A program made the translations under genes and the position numbers. Shown piece after piece: positions 54,649 through 64,000 of a stretch of 64,000 bases of DNA (the first letter of the stretch is position 1; each line of letters opens with the position of its first letter). Origin of the DNA: [Clostridium] saccharolyticum WM1 (GTDB lineage Bacteria; Bacillota; Clostridia; Lachnospirales; Lachnospiraceae); the NCBI RefSeq assembly GCF_000144625.1, contig NC_014376.1, positions 1,302,001-1,366,000 on the forward strand. Direction: 5' to 3'. Below the pieces are notes generated by a model, which was not told the origin of the DNA, made no database searches, and worked only from the letters and a program-made list of their open reading frames with translations.

Positions 54649-57600
54649 ATGAATCGTTTGTCGGATGAAAGTGGAGAGGCCGGTATTTACATAGTGGACC
54701 AGGACTACAGGATCGTTTATCTGAATGATGCGGCCAAATCATATTATCCGGATTTAAAAGAGGGGATGTTTTGTTATCAGGGGATCGGGAAAGGTCTGGC
54801 ACCCTGCAGGGACTGTCCGGGTACAACCCAGAAATCCGATCATGTGATATTTTATAATTCTGTTTTAGAACTTTGGATGGATGTATCTTCTGCTCTCATC
54901 GACTGGCCAGGACACGGCGGGTGCAGGCTTATTATGTTCCGGCCCGTTGATGAGAAGAATAAAAATCTTTTTTATCATCTGACAGACAATACCGTTTATG
55001 ATGAACTTTTTGAGCTGAATGTTGCTGCAAATACCTATAAGATCCTGTTTTATCAAAAGGACAAATTCCGGATTCCCCAGGTAGAAGGACGGTTGGATTC
55101 CCTGCTCACGAAGGTGGCGGACCACATGATCCACCCGGAAGACAAGGAAAAGTTTTTAAAATTCTGGGAGGAATCCACCTTGCTGGACCGGCTCCACGCC
55201 AGCGGAAAGGTGATGAAGGGGGAATTCCGTAAGCTGCTGGTAAACGGAGACCATTGCTGGGTCAGAGTGATCGCTGTCTTATTCCGTTGCGGGGACTGCG
55301 CGGAACCAGTCATCATGTGTTATGTCCAGGATATTGACCGAAGGAAGAAGTTGGAAGAAGAAGAACAGAAAAAGCTTCGGGAGATGCGGGAAGAAACAGA
55401 CTCCATGACCGGGCTTTTCCGTTACGGCCCTTTTTTTGAGAAGGCGGAGCAGCTTTTGAAAGAACGGCTGGACGGAACATATGTGATGGTAGCCATTGAT
55501 ATTGAACACTTTAAACTGTTTAACGAGTGGTACGGGGAAGAGGAAGGGGACCGCTTCTTAATCAAGATCGGCAAGCATTTAAAATCTTTGGAATTGCTGT
55601 ATAACACCATTGCAGGTTATATGGGGGGAGACGATTTTATTATTATTCTTCCGGAAGACATTTCCATATTAAAAGGCCTGGAAAAGGAGATTAACAACTA
55701 TGTCAGGCAGTATGGGGGAAATGCGGGCTTTTTGCCGGCTTTCGGCATATACCGGATAGAAAACAGCAGCCTTTCGGTCAGCATGATGTATGACAGGGCG
55801 GCCATCGCTTTGAATTCCGTAAAGGGCAATTACGCCAGGCGCATGGGCTGGTATGATCCGGGAATGAAGCAGAAGATGGAAAAGGATCAGCTTCTTCTTT
55901 CGGAGATCCAGCGGGCTCTGGAGAAAAGAGAGTTTATATTTTACCTCCAGCCTCAGTGCAATATGCTTACTGGAAAGATCATAGGACTGGAAACCCTGGT
56001 CAGATGGCAGCATCCTCTGCGGGGACTGATCTCTCCGGGAGAGTTTATTCCTCTTTTGGAACAGAACGGGTTTATCACCTATTTGGATATCTATATCTGG
56101 GAAATGGTATGCAGGCAGCTGAACGCCTGGATCAGGGAAGGGAAAAGGCTGGTCCCCATTTCCGTCAATATGTCACGCATGGATATCTACGCCATTGATG
56201 TGGTTGAAAAGTTCAAGGAGCTGGTGAGCCGGTATGAGATTGATCCCAGATACCTGGAAATAGAGATCACGGAAAGCGCTTATGCGGAGGATGATGATAA
56301 GATCCGCAGGGTGCTGGAGGATCTGCGTAAAGCGGGCTTTCCGGTGTTTATGGATGATTTTGGCAGCGGTTATTCCTCCCTTAACATGCTGAAGGATGTT
56401 AACGTAGATGTCATTAAGATCGACACCAAATTTCTGGATATGAATGAAAACAGCCAAAGCCGTGGAATGGGGATCTTAGAGACCATTGTTAGAATGGCAA
56501 GGGTCATGCAGATGAAAATCATTGCAGAAGGGGTGGAAAAAAAGGAGCAGGTAGATTTTTTAAGAAATATCGGCTGCATATACGGGCAGGGATATTATTA
56601 TTATAAACCGCTTCCTTTGGGGGAAGCGGAACGGCTCCTGATGGAGGAGGAAAATGTGGATTACGGAGGGATCCAGACCAGCCAGATCGGGCAGCTGAAG
56701 CTGGAGGATCTGTTTAATGAGAACATAACCAGCGAGGCAATGCTCAATAACATGCTGGGAGCGATTGCCCTGTACGAGGTGTATGAGGACCGGTGCGAGA
56801 TTCTCCGGGTAAACCAGGAATATTACCGGATTACAGGAGATAACCCGGCAGATATGGAAGAACACAGGTGGTTTCTCCTAAATAAGGTTTATAAGGATGA
56901 CATGGACTGGGTCCTGAACATTTTTGAAAGCGCATACACCAATCCCCTTCGCGGAGGAGAAGGGATTTTCCGGCAATACCGTCCGGGCGGTGAACTGATG
57001 TGGGTGCATCTGCGGGTATTCTTTTTGCGGGAGCAGGATGAGCACCGTCTGTACTATGGTTCGGTAAGAGATGCCACAGAGCAGATGGAGCAGCGCCAGA
57101 AGCTGGAGGACTCCCAAAAAATTCTGGGAGATGTCTTAAGGCTTTCCGGAAGAGACCTTTCTTTTGAAAACATTGCCCAGGAAAATGAGTGGGCAGCCGG
57201 TGCCATATTCGCCCAGATCGCTCCCGGCGTTCTTCTTGGGGTTTACTGTGAAAAGGATCTGCCTTTGTATTTTGTCAACAATGAACTGCTCCGCCTTCTG
57301 GAATATGATACTTATGAGTTATTTACTAAGGCTGTGGATGGAAAGATCGCCAACCTCATTCATCCAGAGGATTTGAGGCGGATCCGGGAATCCATCTTCC
57401 ATTATATATCGCCGGGCATGGAATATGCCTTCCGCCACCGTATGAAAAAACGGGATGGAAGCTGGCTGTGGGTCATGACAAAAAGCCGTGTGGTCCAGGC
57501 AGAGGATGGAAGGCTGGCCGTTGTAAATGTTTGTATGGATATCAGTGATACTCTTTTGGCCCAGAAAAAGCTGCAGGATACCAATCAGGTCCTTCAGTTA

Positions 57601-58485
57601 AAAAACGATGAACTGGAATTTTTAGGCTCCGGAATGCCTGGAGGGTATTTCCGTTGCAAAAGATCGGAACACATGGAGCTGCTTTATACCAGCCTCCGTT
57701 TTATGGAAATCGTGGATTATTCAAAAGAGGAATTGGAAGAACGGTTTGGCAGCCGGTTTATGGCTATGATCCATCCGGAGGACCGTGAAAAGGTCTATGA
57801 GCTGACAAAAGACTTAAAGCCGGAGGAAAACTTAAGAGGGGTGGAATTCCGGGTCCTCTCAAAAAGCGGCTATATCTGGATTCTATGCCATTCCAAGCTG
57901 ACGGTGAAAGCAGATGGCAGCTTTTTATACGGAGTAATGCTGCACATCGATGAAATCGTGGAGCTGCGCAGGCAGATCGAATGCAGCAGGAAGATGCTGA
58001 ATCAGATGGAGCGGATGACATTGGGAATGCCCGAATTGATGAATGGGATTCCTGACAGCCAGGCTGCCGCTTCCATGATGGAGGCATATCTGGCTCACCG
58101 CCGCTTTCTGCCTTCGGCTCTGATCCTGTTTGAGATTGTAGGGCCGGAAGAGGAAGACTGCAATGCTGGAAAACCATTTTTTGCCCCATACATGGAAAGC
58201 CTGAAACAATTTTTTAGAGAAGACGATATCATCTGCTTAAACGGCGTTTATGAGGCAATGGTTCTATGTAAAAATATCCGGAAAATCGATATGGAAAATA
58301 AGCTGAAGCGGGTAACTGGGGCTTTGGCCCGGGAGCTTACAGGAGGTGCGGAAGAATCCCTGTATCGGCTCAACACCGCTTTTGTTATGATAGAGACACA
58401 GGATAAGGATCTTGCAGACTGCTGTGAAAAAGCCAGAACGGCTCTTTCCCAGGCCAGGCAGATTTCAAAAAAGGGAAGTTTGTAA
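54649..58485 (+). CDS. Multi-PAS GGDEF-EAL cyclic-di-GMP signalling protein
   Basis: A cytoplasmic protein of about 1278 residues without membrane segments. Order: two PAS-like domains (about 1-110 and 120-235), GGDEF (about 245-410; active-site text GGDDF near 326-330), EAL (about 420-665), three further PAS domains (about 685-1085), and a C-terminal region (about 1100-1278) that resembles a worn-out GGDEF (REDDIICLNGVYEAMVLCKN). EAL catalytic residues are kept: ETLVRW (E448), SVNMSR, LEIEITES, DDFGSGYS, IKIDTKF, EGVEK and GQGYYYYKPL. It is therefore probably a phosphodiesterase, with GGDEF activity uncertain. ATG 54649 follows GGCGGGAG; ATG 54628 is possible. Confidence 0.9.
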   Translation: MNRLSDESGEAGIYIVDQDYRIVYLNDAAKSYYPDLKEGMFCYQGIGKGLAPCRDCPGTTQKSDHVIFYNSVLELWMDVSSALIDWPGHGGCRLIMFRPVDEKNKNLFYHLTDNTVYDELFELNVAANTYKILFYQKDKFRIPQVEGRLDSLLTKVADHMIHPEDKEKFLKFWEESTLLDRLHASGKVMKGEFRKLLVNGDHCWVRVIAVLFRCGDCAEPVIMCYVQDIDRRKKLEEEEQKKLREMREETDSMTGLFRYGPFFEKAEQLLKERLDGTYVMVAIDIEHFKLFNEWYGEEEGDRFLIKIGKHLKSLELLYNTIAGYMGGDDFIIILPEDISILKGLEKEINNYVRQYGGNAGFLPAFGIYRIENSSLSVSMMYDRAAIALNSVKGNYARRMGWYDPGMKQKMEKDQLLLSEIQRALEKREFIFYLQPQCNMLTGKIIGLETLVRWQHPLRGLISPGEFIPLLEQNGFITYLDIYIWEMVCRQLNAWIREGKRLVPISVNMSRMDIYAIDVVEKFKELVSRYEIDPRYLEIEITESAYAEDDDKIRRVLEDLRKAGFPVFMDDFGSGYSSLNMLKDVNVDVIKIDTKFLDMNENSQSRGMGILETIVRMARVMQMKIIAEGVEKKEQVDFLRNIGCIYGQGYYYYKPLPLGEAERLLMEEENVDYGGIQTSQIGQLKLEDLFNENITSEAMLNNMLGAIALYEVYEDRCEILRVNQEYYRITGDNPADMEEHRWFLLNKVYKDDMDWVLNIFESAYTNPLRGGEGIFRQYRPGGELMWVHLRVFFLREQDEHRLYYGSVRDATEQMEQRQKLEDSQKILGDVLRLSGRDLSFENIAQENEWAAGAIFAQIAPGVLLGVYCEKDLPLYFVNNELLRLLEYDTYELFTKAVDGKIANLIHPEDLRRIRESIFHYISPGMEYAFRHRMKKRDGSWLWVMTKSRVVQAEDGRLAVVNVCMDISDTLLAQKKLQDTNQVLQLKNDELEFLGSGMPGGYFRCKRSEHMELLYTSLRFMEIVDYSKEELEERFGSRFMAMIHPEDREKVYELTKDLKPEENLRGVEFRVLSKSGYIWILCHSKLTVKADGSFLYGVMLHIDEIVELRRQIECSRKMLNQMERMTLGMPELMNGIPDSQAAASMMEAYLAHRRFLPSALILFEIVGPEEEDCNAGKPFFAPYMESLKQFFREDDIICLNGVYEAMVLCKNIRKIDMENKLKRVTGALARELTGGAEESLYRLNTAFVMIETQDKDLADCCEKARTALSQARQISKKGSL

Positions 58486-58638
58486 TATGAATAGACCGCT
58501 TCCAGCACTTGTGATATAATGAGCGCAAGAGAGCGCTATGAAGCTTGCTCATCGGCGCGAACGGTGAATGTAATCATGAAAAAGCATAGCAATCAGTAAG
58601 AACGCCTGACAGGCAGTAAAAAGGAAAGGGATAAGATT

Positions 58639-59847
58639 ATGATAGCAGACAAGATGAGACCCCTTGTAGAGAATAATTCCGCCATCCGTGCCATGTTTGA
58701 GGAAGGTAAGAAGATGGCTGCCGAATACGGCAGGGAGAATGTCTATGATTTCAGCCTTGGAAATCCCAATGTACCGGCTCCGCCGGCGGTGAACCAGGCC
58801 ATTCTTGACATTATCAGGGAAGAGGAAACCACTTACGTTCACGGATATATGAGCAACGCAGGATTTGAAGATGCCAGAGCTGCAGTTGCCCAGTCCTTAA
58901 ACAGGCGGTTCGGGACTCATTTTCATCTGGAAAATATTCTTATGACCGTTGGAGCAGCCGGCGGAATGAATGTCATATTAAAAACCATATTGGATCCAGG
59001 CGATGAGGTTCTGGTGTTTGCGCCATATTTTATGGAATATGGCTCCTATGTCAGGAATTATGAAGGTGTTCTCGTTGTTGTTCCCCCGGATACGGACACC
59101 TTTCAGCCTGATCTTAAGGAATTTGAAAAGCGGATCACTCCAAAGACAAAGGCTGTGATCATCAATACTCCCAATAATCCTGCGGGTGTGGTTTATTCTG
59201 CAGAGACCCTCCGCAGAATTGCTGCCATTCTTTTGGAAAAGGAAGAGACCCTTGGAACCCAGATCCTTCTGATCTCTGATGAACCTTACAGGGAACTGGC
59301 CTATGACGGGGTGGAGGTTCCCTATGTCACTCCATTTTATCACAACACAGTCGTCTGCTATTCCTACAGTAAATCCTTATCCCTTCCCGGGGAGCGGATC
59401 GGATATCTGGTGATTCCCCAAGAGGTAGAGGATTCCCGGAAGGTCATTGCGGCGGCTGCCATTGCAACCCGGGTCCTTGGCTGCGTCAATGCTCCCTCTC
59501 TTATGCAGCGGGTGATCGTGCGCTGCGTGGATGAACAGGTAAATCTGGAAGCTTATAACAGGAACAGGGAGCTTCTTTACAGCAGCTTAAGAGAATATGG
59601 GTTTGACTGTATTAAACCGGAAGGAGCTTTTTACTTATTCGTAAAGGCACCGGTGGATGATAAGGAATTCTGCCAGGCCTGCAAAAAGCACCGGGTGCTG
59701 TTGGTGCCCGGAACTTCCTTTGCATGTCCGGGTTATGTCAGGATCGCTTACTGCGTATCCTATGAACAGATAGAACGCGCTCTTCCTGCATTTCAGAAGA
59801 TAGCAGAAGAATATGGCCTTACAGAAAAAAGGGGGAAAGTGCAATGA
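58639..59847 (+). CDS. Class I/II aminotransferase (aspartate aminotransferase-like)
   Basis: A 402-residue fold-type I PLP enzyme. It shows VYDFSLGNPNVPAPPAVNQA, the substrate/cofactor Asn and Pro in IINTPNNPAGVVYS, the Asp and Tyr in LISDEPYRELAYDG, and the PLP lysine in CYSYSKSLSLPGERIGYLVI. It transfers an amino group between an amino acid and a 2-oxoacid; the exact pair is not evident. AAAGGAAAGGG precedes the ATG. It overlaps the next aminotransferase gene by four bases. Confidence 0.9.
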   Translation: MIADKMRPLVENNSAIRAMFEEGKKMAAEYGRENVYDFSLGNPNVPAPPAVNQAILDIIREEETTYVHGYMSNAGFEDARAAVAQSLNRRFGTHFHLENILMTVGAAGGMNVILKTILDPGDEVLVFAPYFMEYGSYVRNYEGVLVVVPPDTDTFQPDLKEFEKRITPKTKAVIINTPNNPAGVVYSAETLRRIAAILLEKEETLGTQILLISDEPYRELAYDGVEVPYVTPFYHNTVVCYSYSKSLSLPGERIGYLVIPQEVEDSRKVIAAAAIATRVLGCVNAPSLMQRVIVRCVDEQVNLEAYNRNRELLYSSLREYGFDCIKPEGAFYLFVKAPVDDKEFCQACKKHRVLLVPGTSFACPGYVRIAYCVSYEQIERALPAFQKIAEEYGLTEKRGKVQ

Positions 59848-60896
59848 GACCATGGGAAGCAAACATCCGCAGAGTGGCCCCCTATGTACCGGGAGAGCAG
59901 CCAAAGGGAGAAAAATTAATAAAGCTGAATACCAATGAAAATCCATATCCGCCGGCTCCGGGCGTCAGGGAGGCTATGGAACGGATGGACTGCGACTGGT
60001 TCCGCAAATATCCTGATCCGGCCGCAACGGTTCTGATTAAAGCCCTGTCAAAGGCATATGAGGCAGATGAGGAACGGATCTTTGTGGGAGTGGGTTCTGA
60101 TGATGTGATCGCAGTGGCTTTTATGACCTTTTTTAATTCCCATAAGCCCATACTGTTTCCTGATGTGAGTTATTCTTTTTACAAGGTATGGGCGGATTTA
60201 TTTAAGATTCCGTATGAGACGCCTGCTCTTGATATGGAATTCCGCATAAAAAAGGAAGATTATTACAGGGAAAATGGGGGAATCATATTTCCAAACCCCA
60301 ATGCGCCTACAGGACTTCTTATGCCTCTTTCAGAAGCAGAGGATATCATTGCCCATAATCAGGAGTCAGTGGTAATCGTAGATGAAGCCTACATTGATTT
60401 CGGAGGGGAAAGCGCCATTAGGCTGACTGAAAAATACGAGAACCTTCTGGTGGTGCAGACCTTCAGCAAATCACGTTCCATGGCCGGAATGAGAATCGGC
60501 TGTGCTTTCGGGCATCCAGAGCTGATCCGCAGGTTAAACGATGTAAAATATTCCTATAATTCCTACACCATGAATATCCCCTCTCTGGTTCTGGGAGCAA
60601 AAGCTCTTGAGGATGAAAGATATTTTATGGATACGCTTAAAAAGATTAGATGCACAAGGGAGACGGCCAAGGGCTGGCTTAAGGAGCTGGGATTTACATT
60701 CCCGGATTCTATGGCAAATTTCATCTTTGCATCTCACAGGGAAAGACGCGCCGAGGAAATTTACATGGCTCTCAGGGAACAAAATATCTTTGTCAGGTAC
60801 TTTAAGCAGCCTAGGATTGACAATTACCTGCGAATTACCATCGGAACAGATGAAGAGATGGAAAAACTGTACCGTTTTTTGAAAGAATATCTTTAG
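59844..60896 (+). CDS. HisC-like aminotransferase
   Basis: A 350-residue enzyme of the histidinol-phosphate aminotransferase family. Signatures: KLNTNENPYPPAPGVREAME, FPNPNAPTGLLMPLSE, VVDEAYIDFGGES, and PLP lysine in VQTFSKSRSMAGMRIG. No other his gene is nearby, so it may act on histidinol phosphate, aromatic amino acids or another substrate. The ATGA overlap with the preceding aminotransferase implies coupled translation. Confidence 0.88.
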   Translation: MRPWEANIRRVAPYVPGEQPKGEKLIKLNTNENPYPPAPGVREAMERMDCDWFRKYPDPAATVLIKALSKAYEADEERIFVGVGSDDVIAVAFMTFFNSHKPILFPDVSYSFYKVWADLFKIPYETPALDMEFRIKKEDYYRENGGIIFPNPNAPTGLLMPLSEAEDIIAHNQESVVIVDEAYIDFGGESAIRLTEKYENLLVVQTFSKSRSMAGMRIGCAFGHPELIRRLNDVKYSYNSYTMNIPSLVLGAKALEDERYFMDTLKKIRCTRETAKGWLKELGFTFPDSMANFIFASHRERRAEEIYMALREQNIFVRYFKQPRIDNYLRITIGTDEEMEKLYRFLKEYL

Positions 60897-60947
60897 AATT
60901 TATTCGTTTGTCAGGAAGGTATTTGGGGAGTATCATGTAAGCAGGTG

Positions 60948-62081
60948 ATGAAAATGGAACAAGTAAAAAAGTATTGCAGACTGATTCTCAATATTATTAT
61001 ACCGATTTTATTTTTATATTTAATTTGTGTGTGGGGACCAAGGCTATTAAATTTCTTTCTGCCCTTTGTCATAGGCTGGATCATAGCGGTCATTGCAAAT
61101 CCCTTGGTGCGTTTTCTGGAGAAACGGCTGAAAATCGTTAGAAAACACAGTTCCGTAATGATCGTAGTGGCAGTACTGGCCCTGATTATTACAGTGCTCT
61201 ATTTTCTGCTTTCCAAGCTGATATCGGAAGCGGCGGGTTTTGCAGGAGATATTCCCAAGTATTATGAATCCGCCTGGATTGAGATCCAGAAGCTGCTTTT
61301 GCAGGTGGAAGGGCTTTTGCAGTTTTTGCCAGAGAACATTCAGGTATCCGTGAACCAGTTTTTTACCCATATAGGCGAATATTTAAACGTAATGGTCCAA
61401 AAGATTGCCTCTCCTACTGTGACGGTGGCAGGAAATGTGGTAAAGAGCATACCGGCTGCCCTGGTTTACACCATTGTTACGATCTTTTCCTCCTACCTCT
61501 TTATTGTGGACCGGGATAAGATCATGGAAGTGATCCGTCCCTATATCCCGGCTGGAGGGACCAAGTATTTCCGGTATTTAAAAAAGGACGCAAAGCGACT
61601 GGTAGGCGGCTATTTTCTTGCCCAGTTTAAAATCATGTTTATCATTGCAGCGGTGCTTGCGGCAGGGTTTCTGGTATTGGGAGTAAATTATGCGCTGCTT
61701 CTTGCAATTATCATATCCATTCTTGATTTCCTGCCGATTTTGGGAACAGGTACCATTCTGATTCCCTGGGCGGTGATCCGCCTTGTGGCAGGGGAGTATG
61801 CCTTTGGCTTCGGCCTGCTGGTCATCTATGTACTGACTCTTGTGCTAAGGCAGGTCATACAGCCTAAGATCGTAGGCGATACCATGGGGCTGGACCCTCT
61901 CATGACGCTGCTGTTTTTATATCTGGGATTTAAGATAAGCGGGATCGCCGGCATGATCTTAGCAGTACCCGTTGGCATGCTGCTTATAAATCTATATGAA
62001 TTCGGAGCCTTTGATTCATTTATTGACAGCGTTAAGACATTGATCCATGACATCAATGCCTTTCGCAGAGGGACAGATTAA
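60948..62081 (+). CDS. ytvI: YtvI-like sporulation/AI-2E-family membrane protein
   Basis: A 378-residue membrane protein with about eight segments in the AI-2E/PerM pattern: an N-terminal pair (FFLPFVIGWIIAVIANPLVR), a long amphipathic middle (about 95-165), and the conserved C-terminal half (LDFLPILGTGTILIPWAVIR, QPKIVGDTMGLDPLMTLLFL). The overall text fits the sporulation protein YtvI. GTG 60945, ATG 60948 and ATG 60954 are all possible starts; no strong ribosome site separates them. It supports a spore-forming host. Confidence 0.82.
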   Translation: MKMEQVKKYCRLILNIIIPILFLYLICVWGPRLLNFFLPFVIGWIIAVIANPLVRFLEKRLKIVRKHSSVMIVVAVLALIITVLYFLLSKLISEAAGFAGDIPKYYESAWIEIQKLLLQVEGLLQFLPENIQVSVNQFFTHIGEYLNVMVQKIASPTVTVAGNVVKSIPAALVYTIVTIFSSYLFIVDRDKIMEVIRPYIPAGGTKYFRYLKKDAKRLVGGYFLAQFKIMFIIAAVLAAGFLVLGVNYALLLAIIISILDFLPILGTGTILIPWAVIRLVAGEYAFGFGLLVIYVLTLVLRQVIQPKIVGDTMGLDPLMTLLFLYLGFKISGIAGMILAVPVGMLLINLYEFGAFDSFIDSVKTLIHDINAFRRGTD

Positions 62082-62161
62082 CATCGGATGAATCATTGAA
62101 GAATAAACACCCTGGGGGTATGCCTTTATGCCTGAAAAGCGTGGGCAGGAAAGAGGAAATG

Positions 62162-63112
62162 ATGAAAAAGAATACAAAACGGAAAGCGGTCTTATGCCTA
62201 GCGGCAGGCCTTATGTGTTTCATGACAACGGCAGCACCGGCCACCGGATTTTCTGCGGAAGCCTGGAAGCTGGAAAACGGACAATATGTGGATGCCTCCG
62301 GCCTTCCCATTGCAGGTGCAATAGCTAAGGGAATTACCGTAACAAAGTACCAGAACCGCCAGAATGAGTCAAATGGAGGGATCGACTGGAAGAAGGTGGC
62401 GCAGGACGGAGTATCCTTTGCCATGGTACGCATCGGTTATCTCAATGACAGGGATCCCTACTATACGATAAACATGGAGGGAGCGGCGGCTAACGGGCTT
62501 AAAACCGGAGTGTTTTTTTATACCCAGGCTCTAGATACCCAGACTGCCGTGGAGGAAGCCAAATATGTGCTTCGGATGGTTAAGGATTACCAGGTTTCCT
62601 ATCCCATTGCCTATGATGTGGAATCCCAGCACCTTCTTGACAATCATCTGTCAAAGCAGCAGATTACGGATAACATCAATGCGTTCTGCAAGACGATTGC
62701 CGATGCAGGCTATCGTCCCATTGTCTATGCCAATAACCAGTGGCTGACCAATTACATTGATATGGACCAGGTCCCATATGATGTATGGTATGCCAGGTAC
62801 GGGACCGTCAACAATTTTAAGAACCGAACCATCTGGCAGTGTACGGATCAGGGAAAAGTGGAAGGAATCAGCGGAGATGTGACCCTTGAATTTTCCTTTG
62901 CAGATTACGGGGCTCTCATCCCTTCCGAGGGCTGGAAGACCATTGACGGAAATAAATATTATACAAAGAATTATATAAAACAGACCGGCTGGGTCCAGGT
63001 GGAAGGAATCTGGTATTATCTGGATTCCAATGGCATCATGATTCATGATACCACCATGAATATTGACGGAGCTTCCTATACCTTTGGGGCTGACGGGGCC
63101 ATGGTCCAGTGA
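62162..63112 (+). CDS. Secreted GH25 muramidase with C-terminal wall-binding repeats
   Basis: A secreted lysozyme of about 316 residues. The signal peptide KKNTKRKAVLCLAAGLMCFM ends near ATGFSA. The GH25 domain (about 55-240) has the conserved Asp and Glu in YPIAYDVESQHLLD, GVFFYTQALDTQTAVEEAKY and IWQCTDQGKVEGI. A short tail has choline/cell-wall-binding-type repeats (GWKTIDGNKYYTKNYIKQTG, GIWYYLDSNGIM). ATG 62162 follows AAGAGG. It cuts peptidoglycan between MurNAc and GlcNAc and could release fragments salvaged by the murQ operon. Confidence 0.9.
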   Translation: MKKNTKRKAVLCLAAGLMCFMTTAAPATGFSAEAWKLENGQYVDASGLPIAGAIAKGITVTKYQNRQNESNGGIDWKKVAQDGVSFAMVRIGYLNDRDPYYTINMEGAAANGLKTGVFFYTQALDTQTAVEEAKYVLRMVKDYQVSYPIAYDVESQHLLDNHLSKQQITDNINAFCKTIADAGYRPIVYANNQWLTNYIDMDQVPYDVWYARYGTVNNFKNRTIWQCTDQGKVEGISGDVTLEFSFADYGALIPSEGWKTIDGNKYYTKNYIKQTGWVQVEGIWYYLDSNGIMIHDTTMNIDGASYTFGADGAMVQ

Positions 63113-63133
63113 CCGGATTAACGGAGTTATGAA

Positions 63134-64000
63134 GTGAAAACAGAAAATAATTTAGATACAGATCAAATCAGGGGCCTGGTGTGGAGGCTTGCGATTCCCT
63201 CCATGCTGGCCCAGTTTGTTAGTGTTTTTTACAGCATTGTAGACCGGATGTACATAGGGAACATCGCCGGAACCGGTGAGATTTCATTGGCAGGCGTAGG
63301 AATCTGCGGCCCCATTATTACCATGATCTCTTCTGTGGCTTTTTTAGTGGGCGTAGGCGGCTCCCCTCTGATGAGCATCCGCATGGGCGAGAAAAACCAG
63401 CGGGCTGCCAGTCAGATACTGGCAAACTGCTTTTTACTTTTAGCGGTTTTATCGGTGCTGTTTACTATTTCTTCTTTTTTGGCAAAGGAAAAGCTGCTGA
63501 TGTGGTTTGGAGCCAGCGAAGCCACCTTTTCTTATGCCAATGATTACATTACCATATGCCTTCTGGGGACTGTTTTTGCACTTTTGTCTACGGGGATGAA
63601 TCAGTTCATCATCTGTCAGGGCTTTGCAAAGACCGGTATGAAATCTGTTCTTCTGGGGGCTGTTTGCAACATTGTGCTGGACCCTGTATTCATGTTCGTA
63701 TTTGGCCTGGAAGTACGGGGAGCTGCAATCGCTACGGTGCTGTCTCAGATGGCTTCCTGCTTTTATGTTCTCCGGTTCCTGTTTGGAGACAAGCCCCCCA
63801 TTCGGATCACCTTTGGCAATTATGACTGGCAGGTTATGAAGCGTGTGCTGATGCTGGGCTTAAGCCCCTTTCTTATTATTGCATTTGACAATGTTTTGAT
63901 CATATCCTTAAACATGCTGATTCAGCGGTACGGCGGAGAGAGCCAGGGAGACATGCTCCTTACCTGCATGACCATTGTACAGAGCTTTATGCTTATGGTC
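63134..64000 (+). CDS. MATE-family efflux transporter (partial, runs off the window)
   Basis: An open frame of 289 codons from GTG 63134 (GGAG seven bases upstream) to the window end. It starts TENNLDTDQIRGLVWRLAIP and continues SMLAQFVSVFYSIVDRMYIG, the usual MATE beginning with P-SMLAQ and VDRMYIG. GAVCNIVLDPVFMFVFGLEV and RGAAIATVLSQ are further family segments. It differs from the MATE protein at 20305 and is unlikely to be its recent duplicate. The substrate is unknown. Confidence 0.92.
   Translation, partial: MKTENNLDTDQIRGLVWRLAIPSMLAQFVSVFYSIVDRMYIGNIAGTGEISLAGVGICGPIITMISSVAFLVGVGGSPLMSIRMGEKNQRAASQILANCFLLLAVLSVLFTISSFLAKEKLLMWFGASEATFSYANDYITICLLGTVFALLSTGMNQFIICQGFAKTGMKSVLLGAVCNIVLDPVFMFVFGLEVRGAAIATVLSQMASCFYVLRFLFGDKPPIRITFGNYDWQVMKRVLMLGLSPFLIIAFDNVLIISLNMLIQRYGGESQGDMLLTCMTIVQSFMLMV

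Overview
The window looks like a chromosomal segment of a spore-forming, saccharolytic member of the Lachnospiraceae (Clostridium/Lacrimispora-like). The evidence is moderate GC content, strong AGGAGG-type ribosome binding sites, tightly packed operons, many phosphotransferase (PTS) systems, a YtvI-type sporulation membrane protein and a CdaA-CdaR-HPr-Enzyme I block. The species assignment is inference. I found no rRNA, tRNA, CRISPR array or prophage.

Layout. 1-540: end of a zinc-ribbon protein and an AhpD-like protein without cysteines. 633-5185: a beta-glucoside operon (BglG/LicT antiterminator, IIBCA permease, GH1 6-phospho-beta-glucosidase) behind an RNA antiterminator/terminator leader. 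5384-10940: a mannose-family PTS with a MurR/RpiR regulator, MurQ etherase and a serine hydrolase, which reads as a MurNAc or muropeptide salvage operon with twin operators and a cre-like site. 11107-20122: an HD protein, a D-amino-acid aminotransferase, a FadR-type regulator, a PLP enzyme and a sugar ABC transporter. Two copies of one 780-bp IS200-type element lie in this stretch, one with a broken transposase. 20305-23835: a MATE exporter, a lone ureidoglycine aminohydrolase (AllE) and an AEC transporter. 24014-31579: a fructose-family PTS with aldolase, LicR-type activator, aldo/keto reductase, RpiB-like isomerase and its own HPr paralogue, probably the catabolic operon for an unidentified sugar. 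30700-32353: a graveyard of beta-glucoside genes (GH4 tail, truncated HTH regulator, GH1 tail, GH1 head).

32466-38006: superoxide dismutase and a MacA/MacB-like exporter with two paralogous permeases. 38023-45578: a large inverted-repeat element, two unknown membrane proteins, a 4 x 51-bp tandem repeat, diadenylate cyclase CdaA, CdaR, HPr, Enzyme I and a polymerase-like membrane protein. 45885-50328: an RpiR regulator divergent from a GH4 6-phospho-beta-glucosidase and a IICBA PTS permease. 50404-54420: a DUF4349 lipoprotein, an AraC regulator, a D-Ala-D-Ala ligase and a DapF homologue in which both catalytic cysteines are serine. 54649-64000: a 1278-residue PAS/GGDEF/EAL protein, two overlapping aminotransferases, YtvI, a GH25 muramidase and the start of a second MATE exporter.

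How it fits together. HPr and Enzyme I power at least four complete PTS systems. Two feed 6-phospho-beta-glucosidases of different families (GH1 and GH4), one probably feeds MurQ, and one feeds an aldolase/isomerase route. The strongest leads for something undescribed are the Ser/Ser DapF-like protein beside Ddl, the 51-bp repeat running in frame into cdaA with two unknown membrane proteins upstream, the mannose-family PTS wired to MurQ, the HPr paralogue with Asp at position 46, and the structured element at 38023-38209.
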